DNA of 64,000 nucleotides from JBGAPH01 sp046349955 (GTDB taxonomy: Bacteria > Planctomycetota > Planctomycetia > Pirellulales > JBGAPH01): assembly GCA_046349955.1 (NCBI GenBank), contig JAXMBI010000021.1:1-64000 (forward strand). Reading direction: 5' to 3'. Positions 51,805 to 60,936 of the stretch are shown in pieces (position 1 is the stretch's first letter; each line of letters opens with the position of its first letter). The position numbers and the translations under genes were made by a program. The notes beneath the pieces are model-generated. The model was not told the origin of the DNA. It ran no database searches and worked only from the letters and a program-made list of their open reading frames with translations.

Positions 51805-54488
51805 GGCCGCTCGGCGCGAAGGCGACGGCCGACGACTTGGCCCTCACCAGATTCGAAGCGAAAACGGCGGCGGCGAAGGATGGAAAGCATGCGCCCGTTC
51901 TCGGGCTCCGTTTCCGCTAGAACCTCTTCGATGTCCCCTCGATCAGCCAGTTCGAGACAGTAATCGGCGAGCAGGCTGCCCAACCCGCGGCCTTGCCAGG
52001 AGTCGATCACCAAGAGCGCCAAGTGAGCGATGCGCCGATCGGGCTCGCAGGTCAGGCGACCTACTCCCAGCAGTTTGCGGTCGGCGCCTTCGCCGGTCTC
52101 CGCCACGATCGCCAGTTCGCGATCGTAGTCGACGAAGCAGAACCTGGCGGCCAGCTCGTGCGTCACTTCGGCGAAGGAATATCCGAAACGGCGCCAACGC
52201 GATTCCGCCGAGGTCTCTGCGAGCAGCCGGCGCCACAGGGGCTCGTCTTCGGGACGGATCGGCCGCAACGTGATCGGTTGACCGCCGCACTCGGCCGCGC
52301 GCACGAGTTGCTCGGGGTAGGGTGTGATGGCGAGATGTTCGTAGGGACGCCCCGTTCGAGTCGGCGAGGGCTCGTCGAGCACGATCCGCACGTCCAGGCC
52401 AACCACGTCGTGCGGCGTTGCCAGCAAGGGGTTGACGTCCAGCTCTTTGATGAGCGGCTGATCGGCGACCAATTGGGACGTGCGGATCAACACCTCGATG
52501 AGCTTGTCGATCGCCACCGCCGGCCGGCCGCGATGGCCTGCCAACAGCGGCCAAGCCCGCAGCGACTCGAGCATCCGCCGCGCCAACCGCTCGTTGAGGG
52601 GGGGCAGCCCCAACGCACGATCGGCGATCACCTCGGCCGCCACGCCCCCCATGCCGACCATCACCACGGGGCCGAACACGGGGTCCTTGCTCGCCCCCAC
52701 CAGGATTTCGCGGCCATCCGCCGCGGCCACCATGCGCTGGACGGAAACCCCTTGCAGCTCGGCCGAAGGCTGTTGCTCGCGCACGCGCGCGGTCATCTGC
52801 TCAAATGCAGTGCGGACTTCGGCGGCCGTGTTCAAGTTGAGCCTGACGCCGCCGACGTCCGTTTTGTGCGTGATTTGCGGCGAGACGATCTTGAGCACCA
52901 CGGGATAACCAAGTTCCGTCGCCGCGGCGACCGCAGCCTCAGCGGAGTCGGCCGTCAACGGGCGAGTGACCGGGATCCCGTACGTCGCCACGATTTCCTT
53001 GGAACTGACCTCCGACAACAGCCGCTCCCCCTGGGCAGTGGCCGCTTCCAAGCGCTGCCGCACTTGGTCGCGTTCGCGGCCGAAGGCCACTCCCAGATCG
53101 GCCGGCGTTTCATAGAGCGTTTCGCGATTGCGGGCGTAGGCGACCAGGTGATGAAATGCCTGCACGGCTGCGGCGGGGGTGGTGTATGTCGGCACTCCTG
53201 CCTGGGCCAGCAGCTTGCTGCCGGCCCGCACCGAGGCCGCGCCCATCCAGGCAGCCAACAGCAGCTTTCGCTCTCCGGCAGCGACCCGGGCCACGGCGTC
53301 GGCGGTTCCCGTGGGATCGGTCATGGCTTGAGGAGTGAGGATGGCGAGCGCGGCGTCGACTTGCGGATCGGCCAGCGCGGCGGCCACTCCTGCGGCAAAA
53401 CGTTCGGGCGTGGCGTCGCCGAGCACGTCGATCGGATTTGCGTGCGACCAGAAGGCCGGCAAGGTTGCATTCAGGTTTTCGATGGTCTGCGGCGTGAGGC
53501 TGGCGAGCGTGCCCCCGCGAGCCAGCAACGCGTCGCTCGCCATGACGCCCGGGCCGCCGGCGTTCGTGACGATCGCCAGCCGCGGTCCCGCGGGAGTCTT
53601 GTGGCGCGCGAGCAACTCTGCGCAGGCGAACATGTCGCCCATTTCGAACACCCGCACGATCCCTGCTCGGGCGAAGGCCGCGTCGTAGACCGCGTCGACG
53701 CCGGCCAATGCTCCGGTGTGCGAAGCGGCGGCCTGAGCGCTCTGCGGAAACCTGCCTGCCTTGTACGCGATGATCGGCTTTTGCCGAGCGAAGGAGCGCG
53801 CGGCCGACATGAAGGTGCGCGCCGCGGAAATGCTTTCCACGTAGAGCAGCATGGAGTCGGTCAGCGGGTCGGCGGCCAGATAGTCGATCAGATCGCCGAA
53901 TCCCACATCCAGCATGTTGCCCATGGACACGAAACACGAGAAGCCCACGCCTTCTTCGAGCGCCCAATCGAGGATCGCCGTGCAGAGGGCGCCCGACTGA
54001 GAAAGGAAAGCCATCCGTCCCGCAGGTGGCATGGCCGAGGCAAAACTGGCGTTCAACTTCAGATGAGGCACGATCACGCCCAAACAATTGGGACCGATGA
54101 TCCGCATCCCCGGGAACTGCGCGGCTTGCTGGAGGACTTCGGCTTCGAGCGCCCGTCCCTCGGGGCCCGTTTCGCGGAAACCTGCACTAATGATGACAAG
54201 GCCCAACACTCCGGCCTCGCCGCATTGCCGCACGAGCTCGGGCGCTGTGGCCGCCGGCGTGCAAATCACGGCCAAGTCCACCGGCAGGGGCACGGCGGCG
54301 ATCTTCGGGAAGGCAGCGGCGCCTTGCACGAGGTTCCGCTTCTCATTGACCGGATAGACTTCTCCGTGGAAGCCGGAGCCGGCCAGATTCTTGAACAAGG
54401 TGTAGCCGACCGTGCCCTGGCGGTCGCTGGCGCCGATCACGGCGATACGCTGCGGGCGGAAGATTCTTTCCAAATTTCGAACGGTCAT
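51798..54488 (-). CDS. ADP-forming acyl-CoA (acetate-CoA) ligase fused to GNAT acetyltransferase
   Basis: 896 residues. Domain order: CoA-binding Rossmann domain (IFRPQRIAVIGASDRQGTVG, residues about 1-130), flavodoxin-like succinyl-CoA-ligase domain (residues about 150-450, with SHTGALAG, His257), ATP-grasp domain (KIVSPQITHKTDVGGVRLNL, DPVFGPVVMVGMGGVAAEV, IKELDVNPLL; about 480-700) and C-terminal GNAT domain (LALLVIDSWQGRGLGSLLAD; about 720-890). Two known roles share this layout: ADP-forming acetate-CoA ligase and Pat-type protein lysine acetyltransferase. The retained His at the phosphorylation site favours a working ligase; the GNAT loop QGRGLG is also intact. It is 47 bases behind the FNR-like gene and divergent from the hydrogenase operon. 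Confidence 0.88.
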   Translation of the reverse strand: MTVRNLERIFRPQRIAVIGASDRQGTVGYTLFKNLAGSGFHGEVYPVNEKRNLVQGAAAFPKIAAVPLPVDLAVICTPAATAPELVRQCGEAGVLGLVIISAGFRETGPEGRALEAEVLQQAAQFPGMRIIGPNCLGVIVPHLKLNASFASAMPPAGRMAFLSQSGALCTAILDWALEEGVGFSCFVSMGNMLDVGFGDLIDYLAADPLTDSMLLYVESISAARTFMSAARSFARQKPIIAYKAGRFPQSAQAAASHTGALAGVDAVYDAAFARAGIVRVFEMGDMFACAELLARHKTPAGPRLAIVTNAGGPGVMASDALLARGGTLASLTPQTIENLNATLPAFWSHANPIDVLGDATPERFAAGVAAALADPQVDAALAILTPQAMTDPTGTADAVARVAAGERKLLLAAWMGAASVRAGSKLLAQAGVPTYTTPAAAVQAFHHLVAYARNRETLYETPADLGVAFGRERDQVRQRLEAATAQGERLLSEVSSKEIVATYGIPVTRPLTADSAEAAVAAATELGYPVVLKIVSPQITHKTDVGGVRLNLNTAAEVRTAFEQMTARVREQQPSAELQGVSVQRMVAAADGREILVGASKDPVFGPVVMVGMGGVAAEVIADRALGLPPLNERLARRMLESLRAWPLLAGHRGRPAVAIDKLIEVLIRTSQLVADQPLIKELDVNPLLATPHDVVGLDVRIVLDEPSPTRTGRPYEHLAITPYPEQLVRAAECGGQPITLRPIRPEDEPLWRRLLAETSAESRWRRFGYSFAEVTHELAARFCFVDYDRELAIVAETGEGADRKLLGVGRLTCEPDRRIAHLALLVIDSWQGRGLGSLLADYCLELADRGDIEEVLAETEPENGRMLSILRRRRFRFESGEGQVVGRRLRAERPA

Positions 54489-54535
54489 CGGCGGATAGCA
54501 GTGTGCGAGAGTGGAGAAGAAACCGAGGGGGAACC

Positions 54536-55540
54536 CTACGCGCGGGCGGGCGGCGCCTCGGCCGCGGGATCGGCAGTCGCCCAATACTGTTCCACATGGA
54601 CCCGCCCGGGGCGACCAGGCGCGTCGAGATCGAGGCCCAGGGCGGCAAGAGTTTCGACCATGCCGGGAGGGTGCGGAAACTGCACGCTTCCGCCCGCTGC
54701 CCGGCGCGGCAGACCGATCATCTGAGGACTGCCGCACAAATAGATTTGAGTCCGTTCGGGGGACGGCCGGATGCCGGCCTCGCGTTCCAATCCGCCAGCG
54801 GCGATCCATTCCTGCAGGTACTGCTTCCCGACGAATCCCGGATCCGCCGGATCGAGGTTCGCAGGTTCGCGCGTCGTCAGCGGGAGGTAGCGATAGTTCG
54901 CGTAGCGCTGCTCGAGCGCTCGGTGCGTCTCCAGGTAGGCCAGATCCACCCGATAGCGGACACTGGTGAGCGAGGCGATGCGTCCGCGGTGCCCTCGCGC
55001 GAGGAGCTCGGTGAGCATCGCATTGTGCGGCGCCTCTCCGGTGCCTGTGGCGCAGAACACCACGTCGTCCTGGCTGCCGACAGGCCGGAGCGTGTAGTGC
55101 CCGTGCGCGTGCGAACCGAGCAGCAGGCGATCGCCCGGTCGGAGCGCGAACAACCTGGGAGTGAGCCCAGGTGGATGACTCGGCGATTCCGGCACCAGGG
55201 TCACGTAGAACTCGAGCCACGGCTCGTCGGTTGTCCGCACCAGGCGACCGAGATCGTCGAGCATCCGAGCGGAGATGGAGTAGGCGCGCTTGATGACATG
55301 GGGCGGACGATCTTGCTCACCAGCGGGCCGCGGCGCGTGGGCAGCGTATCCGATCGCTTCAAGAGAGGGTTCCGCGTCGAGCAGCCCCAGCACCGCATAC
55401 TGCCCCGGCACAAAGCGGAAGGGGTGATCGCCTTGCACTCGCAAAATGCGCAGTCCCGGATTCACCGGTCGCACGTGCGTGACGCAGGCGTTGTAGTGCT
55501 CCGCGCGCAGCGCCTCGAGCGCTGAGGAAACGGGCAGCAT
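54536..55540 (-). CDS. Ferredoxin--NADP reductase-like flavoprotein
   Basis: 334 residues. The FAD domain has FRFVPGQYAVLGLLD and IKRAYSISARMLDD (RxYS flavin motif); the NADP domain has VFCATGTGEAPHNAML, LTSVRYRVDLAYLE and IYLCGSPQMIGLP. Usual ferredoxin-NADP reductases are shorter (about 250-280); this one has extra length in the FAD domain and at the C-terminus (VEQYW then an Ala-rich tail). It probably exchanges electrons between NADP(H) and ferredoxin. It is the first gene of a two-gene minus-strand operon with the ligase and is divergent from the NADP-linked hydrogenase. Confidence 0.87.
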   Translation of the reverse strand: MLPVSSALEALRAEHYNACVTHVRPVNPGLRILRVQGDHPFRFVPGQYAVLGLLDAEPSLEAIGYAAHAPRPAGEQDRPPHVIKRAYSISARMLDDLGRLVRTTDEPWLEFYVTLVPESPSHPPGLTPRLFALRPGDRLLLGSHAHGHYTLRPVGSQDDVVFCATGTGEAPHNAMLTELLARGHRGRIASLTSVRYRVDLAYLETHRALEQRYANYRYLPLTTREPANLDPADPGFVGKQYLQEWIAAGGLEREAGIRPSPERTQIYLCGSPQMIGLPRRAAGGSVQFPHPPGMVETLAALGLDLDAPGRPGRVHVEQYWATADPAAEAPPARA

Positions 55541-55719
55541 GGGGCGAGCCCTACCGAGAAACGAAGCGACACCGTTCTAGCAGCGCCAGTCTATGCGGCT
55601 TGATCCGCCGCTGTCACCAGAGAAACCTTCGCGGCAATTCGAGGCGACGCGGTGGGCGAAAACGCACGTCCGGCGCAATTCTCTTCCGGCCTTCACGTCG
55701 CCTTTAGTCGAGCAGGCGC

Positions 55720-55747
55720 TTGGACATTGTGAGCAAAGGTGTACGAT
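55720..55747 (+). promoter_or_regulatory. Candidate promoter of the hydrogenase operon
   Basis: TTGGAC at 55720-55725 and TACGAT at 55742-55747 with a 16-base spacer, about 47 bases before the ATG of the cyclic-nucleotide-binding gene. Both hexamers differ from consensus at two positions. Confidence 0.4.
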
Positions 55748-55793
55748 GAGTCCGCGGTGGCAGTCAACCGCGGCCTCCAGGCGGCGTGTCCCA

Positions 55794-56303
55794 ATGGATG
55801 TATCGAGGCTCAAGAATCTGCTCGGTCAATTGCGCTTCACCGCTTCGTTGCCGCCGCGGGCGATCGAGCAACTGGCGGAGTTGGCCGAGCTGCGCGGTTT
55901 TCCGGCGGGGGCCGTGCTGTTCGCCGAGGGAAGCCGCAATCCTGACCTGTACGTGATCGCCGTGGGCAGCGTGGGCTTGGACATGAACGTGCCGGCACGT
56001 GGCCCCACGCGGCTCCTCTCGGTCGGGCCCGGCGAATTGCTCGCCTGGTCGGCGCTTCTCGGAGGCGGCCGCATGACGGCCATGGCCACGGCGCTCGAAG
56101 ACACGCAGGTGGTCAGCGTCGACGGCCGTCGCCTGGCCGCGCTTTGCGATGCAGATCATGAGCTTGGTTACCGTGTGATGCGCCGCCTGGCCATGGGACT
56201 GTCGGAGCGACTGGTTGCGACCAGGCTACAACTGCTCGATCTATTCGGCCAGGAGACGCCTGCTCCTGGGGCGGATTTCGGCCCTCGAGGTTTCGCATCG
56301 TGA
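55794..56303 (+). CDS. Stand-alone cyclic-nucleotide-binding domain protein
   Basis: 169 residues. The jelly-roll domain is visible (LRFTASLPPRAIEQLAELAE, GFPAGAVLFAEGSRNPDLYV, LLSVGPGELLAWSALLGGGR, the phosphate-cassette position, and MTAMATALEDTQVVSVDGRR), followed by the long helix LGYRVMRRLAMGLSERLVAT. It stops there: there is no helix-turn-helix as in Crp/Fnr. It therefore is unlikely to bind DNA by itself. The ATG at 55794 fits the domain start. The stop overlaps the GTG start of the hydrogenase beta subunit (GTGA), so it is the first gene of the operon and translationally coupled to it. Confidence 0.87.
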   Translation: MDVSRLKNLLGQLRFTASLPPRAIEQLAELAELRGFPAGAVLFAEGSRNPDLYVIAVGSVGLDMNVPARGPTRLLSVGPGELLAWSALLGGGRMTAMATALEDTQVVSVDGRRLAALCDADHELGYRVMRRLAMGLSERLVATRLQLLDLFGQETPAPGADFGPRGFAS

Positions 56304-57448
56304 GCTCGCTGGACCCACCGACGGACGACGCGCTGCCGGCGTTCCTCGCGAAGGACGATCTGCAGTCGCTGCTGGATGTCCTGTGGGACCAGGGCTATAC
56401 GGTGGTCGGCCCGCGGCTCGAGCAGCAGGCCGTTGTTCATGGAGAACTGCGCCGCATCGATCAGTTGCCGCGCGGCTGGACCGACGAACAATCGCCCGGC
56501 AGCTATCGCCTCCGGCCGGGCGATCCCAACCAATTCTTCGGCTTCGCGGCCGGCCCCCAGAGTTGGAAGCAGTACCTGTTTCCGCCGCAGCAGACCGTGC
56601 TAACCTCGGAACGCGGACCGGATGGTCGTTGGCGGATGCAGACGCCGCAGGAGGCGCCGCCTCGTTTTGCGCTCTTGGGAGTGCGCGCCTGCGATCTCGC
56701 CGCGATTCGCGTGCAGGATCGCGTTTTCTTGGAAGGCCCGTATGTCGATCCCTGCTATCGGGCTCGGCGTGAGCAGGCCTTGATCGTCGCCGTCAACTGC
56801 ACGAGCGCGAGCGCGAGCTGCTTTTGCACCTCGATGAACACTGGTCCCCGCTGCGCGGCCGGCTTCGATCTAGCCCTGACGGAGCTCGAGCGAGGTTTCT
56901 TGGTCGAAAGCGGCAGCCCCGCCGGACGATCGTTGCTCGCCAAGCTGGCCACGCGCGTCGCCGATGCTGCGGAACTAGAGCGCGGAGAGCGCGCCCGGCA
57001 ACAGGCCGTCGACCAGATCGAACGGCGCTTCGACACCACGAATGTTCACGACCTGCTGCTCGAGAACCTCGAACATTCCCATTGGCAGGACGTGGCCACG
57101 CGCTGCCTGTCGTGCGCCAATTGCACTCTGGTATGCCCCACCTGCTTTTGCAGCTCGGTGAGCGAAGTGGCCGAGCTGACGGGGGACCATGTCGAGCGCC
57201 GGCGCCAGTGGGATTCTTGCTTCAACCTCGACTTCAGCTACATGAACGGCGGCATCGTCCGCAATCAGATTCGCAGCCGTTACCGGCAATGGCTGACCCA
57301 CAAGCTGGCGACCTGGATGGATCAATTCGGGACCTCCGGCTGCGTGGGCTGCGGGCGGTGCATCACGTGGTGCCCGGTGGGAATTGACCTGACCGCCGAG
57401 GTCGACGCCATTCGCGCCACGGCGTGCTCCGGGGACGAGGCCACATGA
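56300..57448 (+). CDS. hydB: [NiFe]-hydrogenase beta subunit (4Fe-4S, HydB/AsrA-like)
   Basis: 382 residues from a GTG start. Two [4Fe-4S] ferredoxin-type motifs lie near the C-terminus: CLSCANCTLVCPTC and CVGCGRCITWCPVG. The N-terminal domain (LLGVRACDLAAIRVQDRVFL, VNCTSASASCFCTSM) is that of sulfhydrogenase beta / anaerobic sulfite reductase subunit A. It relays electrons between the small subunit and the flavin-containing gamma subunit in group 3b enzymes. Start and stop overlap both neighbours (GTGA and ATGA). Confidence 0.92.
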   Translation: MSSLDPPTDDALPAFLAKDDLQSLLDVLWDQGYTVVGPRLEQQAVVHGELRRIDQLPRGWTDEQSPGSYRLRPGDPNQFFGFAAGPQSWKQYLFPPQQTVLTSERGPDGRWRMQTPQEAPPRFALLGVRACDLAAIRVQDRVFLEGPYVDPCYRARREQALIVAVNCTSASASCFCTSMNTGPRCAAGFDLALTELERGFLVESGSPAGRSLLAKLATRVADAAELERGERARQQAVDQIERRFDTTNVHDLLLENLEHSHWQDVATRCLSCANCTLVCPTCFCSSVSEVAELTGDHVERRRQWDSCFNLDFSYMNGGIVRNQIRSRYRQWLTHKLATWMDQFGTSGCVGCGRCITWCPVGIDLTAEVDAIRATACSGDEAT

Positions 57449-58302
57449 GCGTCCTGGTCCCGACCTCCGCCGCCCAGCCCTGGCTCACCCACGCGGTGAC
57501 GATTCGCGGCGTTCGCCGCGAGGTCGAGGGCGTGGCGACCTACCATCTCGGGTTCGACGATTCCGCCGTGGGAGCGAGCTTCGAGTACCGGCCGGGCCAG
57601 TTCAACATGCTCTACCTGCCGGGGGTTGGCGACACGCCGATCAGCATCAGCGGGCACGATGCGGCGGCGCGCACGCTGGCGCACACCGTCCGCGTGGCGG
57701 GCAACACTACGCGGGCCCTCGAGCAACTTGGCGAGGGAGGCAGCCTGGGGCTGCGCGGCCCCTTCGGCACGGCTTGGCCGCTCGACGAGGCCGTGGGGCA
57801 AGATGTGGTGCTCGTGACTGGGGGAATCGGCCTAGCCCCGTTGCGGCCTGTCGTGCGCGCGCTCTTGGCGAACCGAGGCCGCTACGGCCGCCTGTCGCTC
57901 CTCTACGGCGCGCGCACTCCGGCCAGCATGCTCTATACCGATGAGTTCGAAAGCTGGTCCAACCAAGGCCTCAATCTGTTCACCACCGTAGACCGCTCGG
58001 TTCCCGGGTGGCTGGGAAACGTGGGCGTGGTCACGCTGCTCCTTGATCGACTTCGCCCGCTCCGCCCCGAGCAGACCCTGATGATGGTCTGCGGCCCCGA
58101 GGTTATGATGCGCTACGTCGTCCGCAGCGCCCTCGACCGCGGACTCGAAGAATGCCAGATCTGGCTCTCCCTCGAGCGCAACATGCAATGCGCCGTGGGC
58201 CACTGTGGGCACTGCCAGCTTGGACCGGCCTTCATTTGCAAGGATGGGCCCGTGTTTCGGCATGATCGGATGGGCCGCTATCTCGCTGTGGAGGCGCTCT
58301 GA
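57445..58302 (+). CDS. hydG: [NiFe]-hydrogenase gamma subunit (FAD/NAD(P), 2Fe-2S)
   Basis: 285 residues from the ATG at 57445, which overlaps the beta stop as ATGA. The FAD domain contains YRPGQFNMLYLPGVGDTPIS, the nucleotide domain GGIGLAPLRPVVRALL and MMVCGPEVMMRYVV, and the C-terminus AVGHCGHCQLGPAFICKDGP supplies cysteines for a [2Fe-2S] cluster. It resembles dihydroorotate dehydrogenase electron-transfer subunits and is the NAD(P)H-reactive module of group 3b hydrogenases. The stop overlaps the delta-subunit ATG by one base (TGATG). Confidence 0.93.
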   Translation: MSVLVPTSAAQPWLTHAVTIRGVRREVEGVATYHLGFDDSAVGASFEYRPGQFNMLYLPGVGDTPISISGHDAAARTLAHTVRVAGNTTRALEQLGEGGSLGLRGPFGTAWPLDEAVGQDVVLVTGGIGLAPLRPVVRALLANRGRYGRLSLLYGARTPASMLYTDEFESWSNQGLNLFTTVDRSVPGWLGNVGVVTLLLDRLRPLRPEQTLMMVCGPEVMMRYVVRSALDRGLEECQIWLSLERNMQCAVGHCGHCQLGPAFICKDGPVFRHDRMGRYLAVEAL

Positions 58303-59135
58303 TGTCGACCCGGCCGCGGCTTGCCGTGTTCAAGTTCGCCTCCTGCGACGGCTGCCAGCTCTCGCTGCTGGACGCCGAAGATGAGTTGCTTCAAGTGGCG
58401 CGCCTCGTGGAGATCGCCTATTTCCCCGAAGCCACGAGCCGCATGCTCGAAGGGCCGTACGACGTCAGCCTGGTCGAGGGTTCGATCACCACGCCGCATG
58501 ACGCGCAGCGGATTCGCGAGGTCCGCCGCCAATCGCGGTTTCTGATGACGATTGGCGCCTGCGCCACCGCGGGCGGCATTCAGGCCCTGCGCAATTGGGC
58601 GGATTCGGCCGAGTTCGTGCAGGCCGTGTATGCCCGGCCCGACTATATTCAGACCTTGGCCACGTCGACGGCGATCGCCGACCATGTGCCGGTCGATTTC
58701 GAGCTCCGCGGCTGCCCGATCGACAAACACCAACTGGTGGAGGTCGTGGCGGCCCTGGCCAACGGGCGCCGGCCGCGGACGCCCAGCCACAGCGTGTGCC
58801 TGGACTGTAAACGGCGAGGCACGGTGTGCGTGATGGTTGCGCGGGGCGTGCCTTGCTTGGGCCCGGTGACGCAAGCCGGCTGCGGCGCGATCTGTCCGGC
58901 CTACGACCGCGGCTGCTATGCCTGCTTCGGACCCGCGCCGCAGGCCAATCTGGTCAGTCTGACCGGCCAGTTCGTCCGCGGCGGTATGTCCGCTCGCGCG
59001 GCTGCGCAGAGTCTGCGTTTGTTCAACGGCTACGCTCCTGAGTTTCGCCGGGAGAGCGAGCGGCTGATCGCGGCTTCGCCCGCGGACGCTGCGCTGCCTC
59101 CTCAGGCGTCCGAACTGACGGAGCCGCGCCCCTGA
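58302..59135 (+). CDS. hydD: [NiFe]-hydrogenase small (delta) subunit
   Basis: 277 residues, no twin-arginine signal, so a cytoplasmic enzyme. FASCDGCQLSLLDAEDELLQ carries the first two cluster cysteines (Cys15, Cys18); GACATAGGIQALRN and ELRGCPIDKHQLVE supply the other ligands of the proximal [4Fe-4S] cluster. CLDCKRRGTVC, GPVTQAGCGAICPAYDRGC and YACFGP provide cysteines for further clusters. The pattern matches group 3 small subunits. It overlaps hydG and hydA by one base each. Confidence 0.95.
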   Translation: MSTRPRLAVFKFASCDGCQLSLLDAEDELLQVARLVEIAYFPEATSRMLEGPYDVSLVEGSITTPHDAQRIREVRRQSRFLMTIGACATAGGIQALRNWADSAEFVQAVYARPDYIQTLATSTAIADHVPVDFELRGCPIDKHQLVEVVAALANGRRPRTPSHSVCLDCKRRGTVCVMVARGVPCLGPVTQAGCGAICPAYDRGCYACFGPAPQANLVSLTGQFVRGGMSARAAAQSLRLFNGYAPEFRRESERLIAASPADAALPPQASELTEPRP

Positions 59136-60451
59136 TGTCCCAGTCCCGCGAGTTCGAGTTTCGCGTGCCGGCGCTGTCGCGCGTCGAGGGAGAGGGCGGA
59201 CTCTACCTGCGCATTCGAAACCGCCAGGTTGAGGAGGTGCGGCTCGACATCTACGAGCCGCCGCGGCTGTTCGAAGCGTTGCTCCGCGGACGCAAGCTCG
59301 AGGAAGTGCCCGACATCGTCGCCCGCATTTGCGGGATCTGCCCGGTCGCCTACCAGATGAGCTCGGTGCATGCCCTGGAGGCGGCGCTGGGCCTCACCAT
59401 CACGCCTCAGATTCGCCAGTTGCGCAGGCTGCTCTATTGCGGCGAATGGATCGAAAGCCATGGGCTGCACGTCTATTTGCTGAACGCCCCAGATTTTCTC
59501 GGCTGCGACAGCGGCCTGCACGTCGCCGAGCGGCATCCCGCCATCGTCGAGCGAGGGCTCCGGCTGAAGAAACACGGCAACGAGCTGCTCGAGGCGCTCG
59601 GCGGACGGGCGATCCATCCCATCAACGTAGCGGTCGGCGGCTTCCATCGGTTGCCACGGCGAGAGGAACTGTCGCGGCTGATCCCAGACTTCGAGTGGGG
59701 GCTCGAGGCCGCGGTGGAAACCACGCGCTGGGTGGCGGGCCTCGACTTTCCGGAATTTGAGCGGCCTTGTGAGTTCGTTTCGCTGGCGCCTGAAAATGAA
59801 TACCCGCTGAACGAAGGCGTCATCGGCACTTCCACCGGAGAGCGGATTCCGGTCGCCGAATTCGAGAACTGCTTCGCCGAGCGACAAGTTCCCCACTCGA
59901 CGGCCCTGCAGGCGGTGCGCACAGCGACCGGCGAGCCCTACTTCCTGGGCCCGTTGGCCCGCGTGAACCTGAACTACGACCGGCTTTGTCCGCGCGCCCG
60001 GCAGGTAGCGGAAGAACTGCGGCTTGCTTGGCCGATGCGCAACCCGTTTCGCAGCATCATCGCCCGTGGGTTGGAACTGATTCATTTGTACGATGAGGCG
60101 CTCTCAATCCTACGCGGGTATGAACCCCAGGGGCCGGCCCACGTGCCGTACGATCAGCGGGCGGCGACGGGAGTTGCCGCGACCGAGGCGCCGCGGGGTC
60201 TGCTCTACCATCGCTACGAGATTGCCGCCGACGGCAAAGTGACGCTGGCCCGGATCGTGCCCCCCACGTCGCAGAACCAGGCTCAGATCGAGCGCGACCT
60301 GCGCGACTTCGTACCCAGCGTGCTCGATGACGCCGAGACGCTGGCGACGAGAAGCTGCGAAAACCTGGTGCGGAGCTACGACCCGTGCATCAGTTGCTCG
60401 ACGCATTTTCTCCGCATCGCCTGGGATCGCGGCCGCGACTCGGTTTCCTGA
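59135..60451 (+). CDS. hydA: [NiFe]-hydrogenase large (alpha) subunit, catalytic
   Basis: 438 residues. The Ni-Fe site ligands are complete: N-terminal RICGICPVAYQ (Cys66, Cys69) and C-terminal DPCISCSTHF (Cys418, Cys421). Maturation should cleave after His424 and remove a 14-residue tail, which explains the protease gene downstream. The short size, the wording of both motifs and the company of HydB/HydG subunits place it in group 3b (bidirectional, NADP-linked; historic name sulfhydrogenase). The reaction is H2 + NADP+ to NADPH + H+, reversible. Group assignment is by motif and gene order, not by tree. Confidence 0.95.
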   Translation: MSQSREFEFRVPALSRVEGEGGLYLRIRNRQVEEVRLDIYEPPRLFEALLRGRKLEEVPDIVARICGICPVAYQMSSVHALEAALGLTITPQIRQLRRLLYCGEWIESHGLHVYLLNAPDFLGCDSGLHVAERHPAIVERGLRLKKHGNELLEALGGRAIHPINVAVGGFHRLPRREELSRLIPDFEWGLEAAVETTRWVAGLDFPEFERPCEFVSLAPENEYPLNEGVIGTSTGERIPVAEFENCFAERQVPHSTALQAVRTATGEPYFLGPLARVNLNYDRLCPRARQVAEELRLAWPMRNPFRSIIARGLELIHLYDEALSILRGYEPQGPAHVPYDQRAATGVAATEAPRGLLYHRYEIAADGKVTLARIVPPTSQNQAQIERDLRDFVPSVLDDAETLATRSCENLVRSYDPCISCSTHFLRIAWDRGRDSVS

Positions 60452-60468
60452 CGGCTCGAGGGGTATTT

Positions 60469-60936
60469 GTGCAACGAACCTTGGTCGTAGGACTTGGCAG
60501 CCACCACGGCGACGATCAAGTGGGTTGGCGGGTTGCCGAGCGGTTGGCTGAACTCGGCGCCGCCGATTGCCAAGTCAAGCTCGGGCGCACCCCTTCCGAG
60601 TTGCTGGCCTGGTTGCACGAGGGCGTCGGCGATCGACTCGTGTTGTGCGACGCCTGCAACGGCGCCGGAGCGCCGGGCTCGGTCCACCGTTGGCGTTGGC
60701 CGAGCGACGTCTTAGCATTGGAGACGTGCAGAAGCTCGCACGATTTGAGCCTGACCGAAGTGCTGGCATTAGCGGCGCGGTTGAATCGCTTGCCGAAGTA
60801 TGTCTGGATCTGGGGCGTGGAATTGGCTGCGGCCGTGCCCGCCTGCGACAGCCTTTCGCCGGCGGTGGCTGCAGCGGCGGCGCTCGCCGTCGAGAGAATC
60901 CGCGCGCAGCTCACCGAGGAGCCCGCCGATGCATGA
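60469..60936 (+). CDS. Hydrogenase maturation endopeptidase
   Basis: 155 residues from a GTG start with GAGGGG just upstream. TLVVGLGSHHGDDQVGWRVA is the HycI/HoxW-type N-terminus, where the Asp near the end of the first motif binds nickel, and LVLCDACNGAGAPGSVHRW holds the second metal ligand. It removes the C-terminal tail of the large subunit after nickel insertion. It lies 17 bases after hydA and overlaps hypA by eight bases. The GTG start is chosen by family length; an upstream ATG lies inside hydA. Confidence 0.88.
   Translation: MQRTLVVGLGSHHGDDQVGWRVAERLAELGAADCQVKLGRTPSELLAWLHEGVGDRLVLCDACNGAGAPGSVHRWRWPSDVLALETCRSSHDLSLTEVLALAARLNRLPKYVWIWGVELAAAVPACDSLSPAVAAAAALAVERIRAQLTEEPADA

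Noticed and set aside
54489..55220. Upstream extension of the ligase/GNAT frame
   Set aside because: It overlaps the FNR-like gene in another frame and reads as Arg/Ala-rich non-coding; the CoA-binding domain starts at 54488.
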